From Myxococcaceae bacterium (GTDB lineage: Bacteria; Myxococcota; Myxococcia; Myxococcales; Myxococcaceae), in assembly GCA_016926755.1 (NCBI GenBank), contig JAFGNZ010000297.1, positions 1 through 48,622 of the forward strand: a stretch of DNA of 48,622 nucleotides, in the 5' to 3' direction. A model generated the notes under the pieces. The model saw only the letters and a program-made list of their open reading frames with translations, ran no database searches and was not told where the DNA came from. The translations under genes and the position numbers were made by a program. Shown here piece by piece: positions 1 through 6,988 of this stretch; within the stretch, counting starts at the first letter, position 1; each line of letters opens with the position of its first letter.

Positions 1-362
1 ACCACCACGGTGCCAATAACAATCACTGCTCCAGCGACGACTGCCGGTGACGCAAAGACGCAGAGCCCTACGCCCATGGTCGCGGCAGCCGCACCCGCAG
101 AGGCGACAGCGCATCTTCCTGTGACATCGCGGAACTTGACCCTGTCATAATCGAGAGCGTGAAAGCACCTCTCCGCCAGGATCGGCCATTCGTTGGAGGC
201 TTCGCGCACCACGCAATGCCCGTCGTCCGTCCAGGGGTACTGCGCTGCTCGCTGAAGGTTGGCGAATTTCGGACTCGGGTCCTCCATCTCTTCGAGGCTC
301 GGCTCCATCGTTGCGCAGCCCGAGAACAGGAGCACGAGTACGCTGCAAGTTCGGAAACGCAT
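1..362 (-). CDS. SitA/DUF6310-like toxin-type lipoprotein, N-terminal part only
   Basis: Reading leftward from an ATG at 362, 120 codons stay open to the window edge, so the gene is cut off by the window. The product starts with a short lipoprotein signal, lipobox LFSGC with the modified Cys at residue 16. Next comes a soluble stretch with YPWTDDG, EASNEWPILAERCFHALD and RCAVASAGAA motifs, then a long hydrophobic segment (about residues 88-120). This layout recalls myxobacterial SitA/DUF6310-type polymorphic toxin lipoproteins. In these a conserved N-terminus carries variable C-terminal toxin domains, and known SitA toxins move between cells by TraAB outer-membrane exchange. An AAGGA ribosome site lies 8 nt before the ATG. 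The toxin domain and any immunity gene would lie to the left, outside the window. The family call rests on remembered family consensus, not on a search. Confidence 0.6.
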   Translation of the reverse strand, partial: MRFRTCSVLVLLFSGCATMEPSLEEMEDPSPKFANLQRAAQYPWTDDGHCVVREASNEWPILAERCFHALDYDRVKFRDVTGRCAVASAGAAAATMGVGLCVFASPAVVAGAVIVIGTVV

Positions 363-821
363 GGCCACGTCCTTCAAGCAAGCGAGGTGCTGCGGGCAAA
401 GGCTGCGGGGGTTCTCCGGTAGAGCCCACCAGCGCGCCCCGATACGAGCGCAGGTGGAGCGGGCCAGCATAGCAACCAGGAAGCCGGGCCCGTGGGGTTA
501 CTGGGGCCGTGGAGCCCCGCAGGCGAGCCTCGACGCGAGGGGGCTCGACCGAGCCCGCAGGTGAGCCTGGACGCTTGCACATCTCCAGGCCCCGCAGACC
601 CTGGACGCGCAGCCGGTAAGGGCGCGAAGGGCACTGCATGTACCCCCAGTGTGATCCTCCAGCGGGGAATTGAACGGGACGAGGCGGGACGGAGCGGGGG
701 AACGATCCGGTGTGAGATCCAGGCGTTAGCTGGTAACAGCGCGACCTGCTGAGGGTTTTGCTTCCGCCTTGTTGCGGGTTCGATTCCCGCTGCCTCCTGC
801 ACCTCCTGAAGAAGACCAGCA
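363..821. other. Intergenic region, no convincing gene
   Basis: About 460 bases separate the lipoprotein gene start from the stop of the kinase gene. Open frames on both strands are Arg/Pro-rich and look like shadows. One minus-strand frame contains the phrase AGIEPAT, a familiar artefact of translating the antisense of a tRNA or tmRNA T-arm. The only structured element I recognise is the T-arm-like fragment at 774-803. The stretch may mark the edge of an accessory island carrying the toxin gene. Confidence 0.5.
774..803 (+). other. tRNA/tmRNA 3'-end-like fragment (possible attachment-site remnant)
   Basis: GCGGG (774-778), a seven-base loop TTCGATT and CCCGC (786-790) form a perfect five-pair T-arm. 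TGCCTCC (791-797) follows where the acceptor strand would be. This closely resembles the 3' end of tRNA or especially tmRNA genes, whose ends commonly read like CGCCTCC-ACCA. No matching 5' acceptor strand (GGAGGCA) lies upstream and the terminal CCA is altered to TGCACC, so it is not an intact RNA gene. Upstream bases 723-770 can be forced only into poor D- and anticodon-arm shapes. Integrative elements often leave such 3'-end copies as att sites. Confidence 0.4.
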
Positions 822-2693
822 TCACGCCATGCATAGGCCGGTGATGTCCTGGCGGCGCACGGCGGTGAGGCCGCTGCGCGTCATGAAGAGGCGGCAGTCG
901 GAGTCGACGAAGGACTCGGCGTCGGGAAAGTCGCGCACGGCCTCGAGCCGACCCTGGCGCAGCTCCACACGGGTGAGCCCGCCGTCCGTGGCGGCGAAGA
1001 GCACATCCCCTACGGCGCACTTGCCGCGCAAGGTTCCGAGCCACGAACCATCCCCAACCTCCGCATGCGCGCTTGCGCGCACCGTGCCGTCCGCGCCCAC
1101 CACGACACAGTGGTGCACGGTGCGCCCGTTGCTCTCCTCCGCGAGGAACAGCCAGGCGTTCTGCCCCTCGAAGAGGCAGTCGACGTCCACCAGCCTCCCC
1201 GCGGGCCATGGCAGCGCCAGGCCATCCTTGATGCCGGCGCGGGTGGCGTCGAACACGAAGGCCCCGCGCAGGTTGCCCGCGCGATGGAAGCCGAGCCCGA
1301 AGCGGGGCCCGACGAAGAGCCGCGTCTGCCCCTGCAGCACCTCGCCGATGCGCTCCGTCCCGAGGGCCCCATCCCGCCACAGCCCGCCCGCGTGGGCCCA
1401 GTAGCGGTGGCGCGCGTTGGCGGCGAACGCAGGGCGGCCCTCCGGAGCATCCACACCGAGCCGCTCGGGCGCGCGCCCGGCCGAGAGCACCGCCAGTTCT
1501 CCGCCTCGGCCCACCAGCGTGCTCTCTCCCTGGAGCGCCCAGTGGAGCGAAGGATCCAATGGGCCATGGAGCACGGGACGTCCGTCCTCGCGCCGATAGG
1601 CGCCGTCCTCATGGTAGAGCCAGCGCAGCACTCCGTCCTCGGCGCACGCATGGACGAGCACGCCGCGCGTGGAGAACAGCCGCGTCGCCGACACCTCGCC
1701 CCGCACGGAGGTGACGGGGGTCGCGGCGGCAGCGGCGTGGGGGCTGCAAGTGGGGCACGCGAGGCGCCCATGCTCCACGCCGCACGAGGCGCATACGGTG
1801 AAGCGCAGCGCCTCCAGCAGCCGTGGGGGAAAGGGGCCGCGGGCATCCTCGACGAAGACCCGGTGGAGCTGGTGCAGGAGCTCATCCGGGAGCGTAGCCA
1901 GCGGGAGCGCGGGCTTCGGGTACTGCACGTCCTGGTGGAAGACGGTGAGGCGCTGGAGGACACGGGCCGCGGGTGTGGCGCGCGGCGTGGGCGGCGCGAG
2001 CCGGTGGACGCCACCGTAGGGACCCACGCACAGCAGGCTCTGCATCAGCGCCACGGCGAAGGCGTACCAGTCGCTGTCCGGAGAGGCGGGACGACCCGGG
2101 CTCAGCGCGGCGGCCACCGTCCCGATGAGGCGCAGCGGATCCAGGAACCGCTCAGTGAAGACAGCCGAGAGGAACCCACCAAACTGGAAGCTGTCCGCGT
2201 CGATGAGGTACGCGTCCACGCCGGACACCAGGACGTTGAGATCATTGAAGTCGCCCACCACCACGCCGCAGCCATGGACGGCCTCCAGCGTGCGGTGCAG
2301 CCCGCGCAGCAGCTCGACGACGCGCGCGGAGGTAGCTCCGGCGCGACGAAAGGCCGGATCGCTGAAGCGGCGCAGGGGCTCGACGCTCTCGAGCTTGCTC
2401 ATGGCGTAGCCCAGCACGACGCGCCCGCGCCGATCCGTGGCCAGCGTCCGCGGCACCACCACGCGAGCCGGCAGCGCCTTCGGGAACGCGGGCAGCTTGC
2501 GCTGGTGCTCGTCCAGCCGAGCGCGCGCCGCGGCCTGCTCCTCGGGCAGCCCCTGGTAGTCCGGGTGCTCGGGCGGCTTGAAGACCTTGAGGGCGCGCCC
2601 ATCTCCCAGGTCGAACACGTCCGCCTCGCCGCCCTTGCCGAGCGCGCGCGTCGGATCCAGCCGCACCTTCTTCCCCTCGAGATAGACGTCCAT
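822..2693 (-). CDS. YegI-like divergent protein kinase with zinc ribbon and C-terminal propeller-like region
   Basis: A 623-residue protein. The N-terminal kinase-like domain has a glycine loop LGKGGEADVF (about residues 18-27) and an ALKVF lysine near 36. The catalytic loop reads VGDFNDLNVLV instead of HRDLKxxN, and the metal-binding DFG is replaced by IDADSF. This pattern is typical of the kinases of YegI/TerY-P type phosphorylation modules. A Cys4 zinc ribbon (CASC...CPTC) follows at about residue 300. The remaining 300 residues hold repeated W/G-rich beta blades such as GVLRWLYHEDG, suggesting a propeller. The ATG at 2693 is chosen because it lies 4 bases after the stop of the PP2C gene and is preceded by GGGGAGGG; an open frame upstream is only the shadow of the PP2C gene. 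The pair looks co-transcribed. Substrate unknown; kinase activity is inferred from the family. Confidence 0.75.
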   Translation of the reverse strand: MDVYLEGKKVRLDPTRALGKGGEADVFDLGDGRALKVFKPPEHPDYQGLPEEQAAARARLDEHQRKLPAFPKALPARVVVPRTLATDRRGRVVLGYAMSKLESVEPLRRFSDPAFRRAGATSARVVELLRGLHRTLEAVHGCGVVVGDFNDLNVLVSGVDAYLIDADSFQFGGFLSAVFTERFLDPLRLIGTVAAALSPGRPASPDSDWYAFAVALMQSLLCVGPYGGVHRLAPPTPRATPAARVLQRLTVFHQDVQYPKPALPLATLPDELLHQLHRVFVEDARGPFPPRLLEALRFTVCASCGVEHGRLACPTCSPHAAAAATPVTSVRGEVSATRLFSTRGVLVHACAEDGVLRWLYHEDGAYRREDGRPVLHGPLDPSLHWALQGESTLVGRGGELAVLSAGRAPERLGVDAPEGRPAFAANARHRYWAHAGGLWRDGALGTERIGEVLQGQTRLFVGPRFGLGFHRAGNLRGAFVFDATRAGIKDGLALPWPAGRLVDVDCLFEGQNAWLFLAEESNGRTVHHCVVVGADGTVRASAHAEVGDGSWLGTLRGKCAVGDVLFAATDGGLTRVELRQGRLEAVRDFPDAESFVDSDCRLFMTRSGLTAVRRQDITGLCMA

Positions 2694-2697
2694 GGCG

Positions 2698-3501
2698 TCA
2701 GGCCCTCCCCATGCGGCGGCGCAGGACGATGAGCGTGGTGTCGTCGGCGAGCAGCCCGGGCGTGCGCACCAGGCGGTGCGCGGTGAAGTCGGCGCGCACG
2801 GACTCACGCCCCAGCAGCGCCAGCCGGCGCCGGAGCGCGTCCGGGTTCTGGAAGTAGCGCGCGTCCGTCCAGTACTGCGAGAGCGGGCCCACGGGCTCGT
2901 CTCGCTCGGGCACGCGGGCCTCGGAGAGCTTCGCGAGGTCCGCCGCGCCATCCGTGCCGAGCATCAGCGCCATCACCTCCTCGGTGGCCACGAGCGCCTG
3001 GCGCTCCAGCGGCACGGCGCCCGGGGACAGCAGCCCATAGGCCAGGTACGGCGGAGCGTTGTTCGGAAAGGGCCCGAGCGGGTGCACCGCGCCGTTGAGG
3101 ACCCAGAGCCCATCGCCCGCGGAGAAGACGAGCGTGCGCTCGGGCGTGATGACCGCGCCCACGATGGTGAAGAGCAGGTGCTCTCCCACGAGCGAGCTGC
3201 CGAGCTGCGCGGTGAGCGTGGTGAGGAACTTCAGCACGCGGGCGCGCACCGCCTCGAGGAACCCGGCGTCCTCCACGGGCGTGCCGCCCTTGAGCACGTC
3301 GAGCGCGGCCTCGGCCACGCAGCGCGCGCCGAGCTGCGCCCCCACCTCGCTGTGAGCGCCGCTGCCGCACCCATCCGCCACCACCGCGGCCAGCACCCCT
3401 CCTTCCGCGCGCACGCTGAGGGCATCCTGGTTGTTGCGGCCCGCGCGCACGTGCTCGCGGCCGATGACGGAGGCAGCGGCGATGTCGAAGGGGGGAAGCA
3501 T
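2698..3501 (-). CDS. PP2C-family serine/threonine phosphatase
   Basis: A 267-residue cytoplasmic protein with no signal peptide or membrane segment. PP2C motifs are visible in order: GREHVRAGRNNQDAL near the N-terminus, VVADGCGSGAHSEVGAQ (the DGxG metal-binding motif) and GTDGAADL late in the domain. These Asp residues normally bind Mn/Mg for dephosphorylation of Ser/Thr. The ATG at 3501 is preferred over the in-frame GTG at 3507, because GAGAGG sits 7 bases before the ATG and only 1 before the GTG. The stop is 4 bases before the YegI-like kinase start, so kinase and phosphatase form a translationally close pair, as in E. coli yegK-yegI (pphC). The vWA (TerY/YegL) member of such modules is not visible here. 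Confidence 0.85.
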   Translation of the reverse strand: MLPPFDIAAASVIGREHVRAGRNNQDALSVRAEGGVLAAVVADGCGSGAHSEVGAQLGARCVAEAALDVLKGGTPVEDAGFLEAVRARVLKFLTTLTAQLGSSLVGEHLLFTIVGAVITPERTLVFSAGDGLWVLNGAVHPLGPFPNNAPPYLAYGLLSPGAVPLERQALVATEEVMALMLGTDGAADLAKLSEARVPERDEPVGPLSQYWTDARYFQNPDALRRRLALLGRESVRADFTAHRLVRTPGLLADDTTLIVLRRRMGRA

Positions 3502-3518
3502 GGGCACACCTCTCCCGT

Positions 3519-3532
3519 GCCCTCGCGAGGGC
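3519..3532. promoter_or_regulatory. Perfect 14-bp palindrome between Nudix and PP2C genes
   Basis: GCCCTCGCGAGGGC is a perfect palindrome lying in the 55-base gap before the PP2C start. It could be a protein-binding site or, as RNA, a tight stem. There is no T-run, so a classic terminator is unlikely. In such GC-rich DNA a chance palindrome cannot be excluded. Confidence 0.3.
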
Positions 3533-3556
3533 GACGGTGAAACGGGTGGGGACGGG

Positions 3557-4246
3557 CTACAGCTCGAAGTTGAAGCCGGCCTTCTCGAGCTGCCTGTACT
3601 TCTTGTGATCGAACCGGTAGAGGCGCGCGGCGCGGTGGGAGACGTCCTGCTCCACCTCGTCGAGCTCCTCCAGCAGCTCCATGGAGAGGATCTTCTTGCG
3701 GAAGTTCCGCTTGTCGAGCGGGCGCTCCAAGATCATCTCGTAGAGCCGCTGGAGCTGGGTGAGGGTGAACTTGGGCGGCAGCAGCTCGAAGCCGATGGGC
3801 TGGTAGCGGACCTTGCCCTTGAGCCGCTGGAGCGCGGTGCCCAGGATGTCCGCGTGATCGAACGCCAGCTTCGGCGTGTCCCAGACGGAGAACCAGGCCG
3901 CCTCGCGCGCGTCCGTGGAGGCGTGGACCCGGTGATCGCTCAGCTTCACCAGCGCGAAGTACGCCACGGTGACGACGCGCCCCCGCGGATCCCTCCCTGG
4001 CTCCCCGAAGGTGAAGAGCTGCTCCAGGTGGCTGGGGCGGATCCCGGCCTCCTCCTCCAGCTCCCGGCGCGCGGCGTCGTCCAGTGACTCCTCCATCCGG
4101 ACGAAGCCGCCGGGCAGCGCCCACTTCCCCAGGAAGGGCTCCAACCCGCGCTTGATGAGGAGCACCTTCAGGTCCTCCTCGTCCATTCCGAACACCACGC
4201 AGTCCACCGTCAAGGCGGGCCGTGGGTACTCGTAGGTGTGGCTCAC
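3557..4246 (-). CDS. NUDIX hydrolase with C-terminal winged helix (NrtR-type)
   Basis: A 229-residue protein. The Nudix domain spans about residues 10-145 and has an intact box beginning [24 protein letters not shown]: the spacing G-x5-E-x7-REL-x-EE-x-G is complete, so pyrophosphohydrolase chemistry (ADP-ribose-like substrates) is possible. The C-terminal 80 residues ([12 protein letters not shown]...[10 protein letters not shown]) match the winged-helix part of NrtR-like regulators of NAD metabolism, so the protein may sense a nucleotide and bind DNA. The start is a GTG at 4246 preceded by GGAGAG. Half-sites just upstream (4271-4297) could be its own operator. No NAD gene is adjacent, so the regulon is unknown. 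It could also be only a hydrolase, since many such proteins keep both functions. Confidence 0.8.
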   Translation of the reverse strand: MSHTYEYPRPALTVDCVVFGMDEEDLKVLLIKRGLEPFLGKWALPGGFVRMEESLDDAARRELEEEAGIRPSHLEQLFTFGEPGRDPRGRVVTVAYFALVKLSDHRVHASTDAREAAWFSVWDTPKLAFDHADILGTALQRLKGKVRYQPIGFELLPPKFTLTQLQRLYEMILERPLDKRNFRKKILSMELLEELDEVEQDVSHRAARLYRFDHKKYRQLEKAGFNFEL

Positions 4247-4270
4247 GCTTGCTCTCCTTCGCGTCACTTC

Positions 4271-4297
4271 GACACCAACATAGTGTCCAAGTGACAC
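4271..4297. promoter_or_regulatory. Candidate autoregulatory operator: alternating GACAC/GTGTC half-sites
   Basis: GACAC (4271-4275), GTGTC (4283-4287) and GACAC (4293-4297) form two overlapping inverted repeats with 7- and 5-base spacers. They sit in the 55-base gap between the lipid-kinase stop and the Nudix/NrtR start, 25-51 bases before the GTG. Position and symmetry fit repression by the adjacent winged-helix protein. That link is inference. Confidence 0.5.
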
Positions 4298-4301
4298 CAA
4301 G

Positions 4302-5318
4302 TCAAGCCAATCGCGGGGCCCGCACGAGGTTCGACAGCTGGTGCCAGTCGACGAGCTGGACGCTCTCCTCGGCCAGCTCGAACTCCACGGAGCGGCGCAT
4401 GCCGATGACGTCCCCGGCGACCTGGAAGGGCACGTCGCGGTCGAAGTCCATGCGCACGCGCTCGACGAGGAAGTCATGCATGCGGGGGATGGGGTGCTCG
4501 CCGCGCCACAGCTTGAACATGTGGCGCGTGGCCTCGAGCACGCTGCCGCCATAGACGCGCACCGAGAGCCGGTGGGGCATGACCTGGGCGAAGGGGAAGG
4601 CCTTGAAGCCGAAGCCCCACTCGGGCGTGGTGGCGGCCCCGGCCACGCCCGCGGGGCCTCGGTACAGCAGGGCGCCCGTCTCGCCGTGAGGCAGGGGACG
4701 GATGGCGCGGTTGGGCTCCACGGTGAGGGCCGGCACCCCCAGGTTGTAGACGGAGACCTGGGGGGCGCCGCCGCCGAAGACATGCCGGGGGATGGTGCGG
4801 GTGACCATCGCGCCGAGGTAGCCACGCAGGCCCGCCTGGGTGCCGCGGAGCGGGCCCGCGGCGGCGAGCTGGCTCTTGAAGTCCTGGATCATCTCCGCGT
4901 CCCAGCCGGTGCCGGCGAAGGGCGCGAGGCGCCCCTCCACGCGGACGAGGCCGAAGGGGCGCAAGGGCGGTAGCCGTTCGCCGTAGGCGGCGAGCTGCTT
5001 GAGGGCCACGGCGGGCCGGGGGGCGCCCGTGACGCGAGCCCACGCATTGCCAGTGCCTAGCGGGAGCACGCCGAGGGCCGGGAGCGCCAGGCCCTGGGCG
5101 CGCAGCTCATTGAGCAGGCCGGTGATGGTGCCATCGCCGCCGCCGGCGAGCAGGAGCGCGGGCGGGTTGGGCCGCAGCTGCTTGTCGATCCAGTCGCGCG
5201 CCTCGTCGAGTGAGCGGGTGAGGGCCACGCGGGCGCGAGGGAGGAAGCGCTGCACGAGGCTTTCCATGACTTCGGAGCCCCGGCGTGCGCGGAGGTTGAC
5301 GAGGACGGCGATGTTCAT
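4302..5318 (-). CDS. Diacylglycerol/sphingosine kinase-like lipid kinase
   Basis: A 338-residue cytosolic protein of the DAGK catalytic family, which phosphorylates diacylglycerol or related lipids with ATP. The start reads [13 protein letters not shown], with the nucleotide-binding motif GGGDGT at residues 59-64 and [11 protein letters not shown] about 25 residues on. These are the two diagnostic family motifs. The C-terminal half is beta-rich ([16 protein letters not shown]), matching the family's second lobe. Length fits bacterial DgkB/YegS-like enzymes. The ATG at 5318 has GGGGAGAG upstream. It lies 55 bases before the Nudix gene on the same strand, with the candidate operator between them, so it is probably a separate transcript or a partly coupled one. 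The exact lipid substrate cannot be read from the sequence. Confidence 0.85.
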   Translation of the reverse strand: MNIAVLVNLRARRGSEVMESLVQRFLPRARVALTRSLDEARDWIDKQLRPNPPALLLAGGGDGTITGLLNELRAQGLALPALGVLPLGTGNAWARVTGAPRPAVALKQLAAYGERLPPLRPFGLVRVEGRLAPFAGTGWDAEMIQDFKSQLAAAGPLRGTQAGLRGYLGAMVTRTIPRHVFGGGAPQVSVYNLGVPALTVEPNRAIRPLPHGETGALLYRGPAGVAGAATTPEWGFGFKAFPFAQVMPHRLSVRVYGGSVLEATRHMFKLWRGEHPIPRMHDFLVERVRMDFDRDVPFQVAGDVIGMRRSVEFELAEESVQLVDWHQLSNLVRAPRLA

Positions 5319-5412
5319 AGGCGGCTGGACTCTCCCCAGGTCATGTCATGGCTCTGTCACGACAGGCGCGGAGGGGTGTGGCATTCCCGCAACGGGTGTC
5401 AGGCAGGCGGCA

Positions 5413-6417
5413 TCAGGCTCCGAGAGCGTCCACGACACGAAGCCCGAGGCGCCTCCCTGTCGCGGTGCGTCGGAGGGAATTCAGGGTGGCGACGAGGCCT
5501 CCGGCGAGCAAGAGCCGCCTGAACCACTGCCTGGCAGGCGAGCGGTAGCCAGCGCTCTGGCCCGTGCCCTGGGCCATGGGTCGGAAGACGCTGCCGGAGG
5601 TGCGGGGCTGGCGGTGGGGCTCGAGCTGTCGCCTCTCCATGCTGGCGCGCAGGGACTTCTCGGAGGCGGCGGGGAACAGCGAGTGGAGCACGGCGAAGGC
5701 GCGGCGGGAGGGGCCAATGAAGAGCTCGCGCTGGGGATGCACGAGGCCGCGGAGGATGGCGCGGGCGACGCGCTCGGGGGAGGAGATGGGCTCGACGGGG
5801 CGGGCACGCCAGCCGGTGTAGTTGGCGGAGTGCTGCCAGAGGGGCGTGTCGACGGCGGCGGGGAGGATGGTGCAGACGTGGATGCCGGTGCCCTCGAACT
5901 CCTGGCGGATGGAGGCGGAGAAGCCTCGCACGGCGAACTTGGAGGAAGCGTACGCGCTGACGTAGGGGCCGGCGGTGGAGCCGAAGATGGAGGAGACGTT
6001 GACGAGGGTGCCGCGGCCCTGATGGCGGAACTGGGCGAGCGCCGCGCGAGAGCCATACACGGTGCCAAAGAAGTTGGTCTCCATGACCTGGCGGAAGGCG
6101 TCATCGGGAGTCTCCTCGAGGCTGCCGAGGAGATAGACACCGGCGTTGTTCACCCAGGCATCGATGCGTCCGAAGGCATGGACGGCCTGGGTGGCGAGCG
6201 CGCGAACAGCGGCGGGATCCGAGACATCGGTGGGGACGACGAGGGAGCGGACGCCGAGGGCCTCACAGCGTTGGGCGAGCTCGTCGAGTGGGTCCTCACG
6301 GCGAGCGGCGAGGACGAGGTGGGCGCCCTTCCTGGCCAGGGCGAGCGCGGTAGCGCGGCCAATGCCGCTGGAGGCTCCGGTGATGACGATGACCTTGTCC
6401 TTCCACGCGCGCTTCAT
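5413..6417 (-). CDS. SDR-family oxidoreductase
   Basis: A 334-residue classical short-chain dehydrogenase. The NAD(P)-binding TGASSGIG motif is at residues 13-20, NNAG at about 91, and the catalytic SAYASSK (Tyr-x3-Lys) at about 155, with the Ser in NVSSIFG before it. An Arg-rich LAARRED after beta-2 suggests NADPH preference. The C-terminus is about 80 residues longer than a minimal SDR and ends with a hydrophobic stretch (RLLLAGGLVATLNSL), which may touch the membrane as in some lipid-acting SDRs. The ATG at 6417 is chosen for the GGAGG 8 bases upstream; an in-frame extension to 6477 lacks such a site. The substrate is unknown. It could act with the neighbouring lipid kinase in lipid metabolism, but only proximity supports that. 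Confidence 0.85.
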   Translation of the reverse strand: MKRAWKDKVIVITGASSGIGRATALALARKGAHLVLAARREDPLDELAQRCEALGVRSLVVPTDVSDPAAVRALATQAVHAFGRIDAWVNNAGVYLLGSLEETPDDAFRQVMETNFFGTVYGSRAALAQFRHQGRGTLVNVSSIFGSTAGPYVSAYASSKFAVRGFSASIRQEFEGTGIHVCTILPAAVDTPLWQHSANYTGWRARPVEPISSPERVARAILRGLVHPQRELFIGPSRRAFAVLHSLFPAASEKSLRASMERRQLEPHRQPRTSGSVFRPMAQGTGQSAGYRSPARQWFRRLLLAGGLVATLNSLRRTATGRRLGLRVVDALGA

Positions 6418-6988
6418 GCTCGGGCCTCCAGGTACGGTCCACCTCGCCCAAGATGGCGATGGCGTCCCTTGGCGCACCCCGTCAAAAGCCGGTGCCCTGG
6501 AGAGGGGGCGTGGGGGCAGGCGGCTGCCCGCCGGGAGAAGGAGGGAGGCGAGGCGGCTCCATCCGTGGACGGGGAGTCCACGAAACGAGACTCCTGTAGG
6601 GCACGGCCTGTCCGCCGCAGGGAGTTGGAAGCGGTCACGCCGGGCCCAACCGAGAGGGTCGGCTGAAGGCGGGCAAGTTCCTGAAAGGACGAGGTTTCCG
6701 GCTCAGGCGGGGAGGCGGGTTGTAGGAGGGCCCGAGCGGCTGGTATCTCGGATCATCCTGTCCGGTGGAAGACGGAACACTCCCTGCAATCCAGGCCCGC
6801 TCTGGGAGGTCATCAGTGGCCTTACCAATTATCCCAGCCCTGCCGCCCCAGCCTTTGCCGTTGACGCGTCTGGCACCCTCTTCGCTGCCTGGGCGGAGAG
6901 TGCCTCTACCGGAATCCGCGTCCGCCGCCTCAATCAATAAGGCCCTTGAACTAGCGGTGCCCCTTCACACTCCTGAGCCACGAAAGCC
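6418..6988. other. Intergenic region between divergent genes
   Basis: About 570 bases. The left 350 bases show no protein-like frame. The right part contains a decayed coding remnant (6788-6940). No tRNA, convincing terminator or repeat is visible. The promoter of the SDR gene (leftward) and of the PEGA gene (rightward) must lie here, but I cannot place them. Confidence 0.5.
6788..6940 (+). pseudogene. Remnant C-terminus of a repeat-type secreted protein
   Basis: The frame ending at the TAA of 6938-6940 reads VDASGTLFAAWAES, then IRVRRLNQ and stop. That is the last blade of the myxobacterial secreted proteins whose repeats run ...DASGxPxVAWxE...IxVRRxN. The preceding 40 codons (NYPSPAAPAFA...) still look protein-like. 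Further upstream the frame loses resemblance and there is no start or signal peptide. I read it as the surviving tail of a deleted or rearranged gene. The family resemblance is from memory. Confidence 0.45.

Noticed and set aside
720-803. A complete tRNA gene
   Set aside because: The T-arm is perfect but the 5' acceptor strand is absent, the anticodon stem is poor with no U33, and CCA is altered, so only a fragment is supported.
145-1380. 411-codon minus-strand frame running through the intergenic region and kinase gene
   Set aside because: Arg/Gly/Pro-rich, overlaps the real kinase frame and the T-arm-like fragment (ESNPQQ phrase); a typical GC-rich shadow.
1065-2732. 555-codon plus-strand frame opposite the kinase
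   Set aside because: Antisense shadow of a gene with clear kinase and zinc-ribbon motifs; composition typical of mirrored high-GC3 frames.
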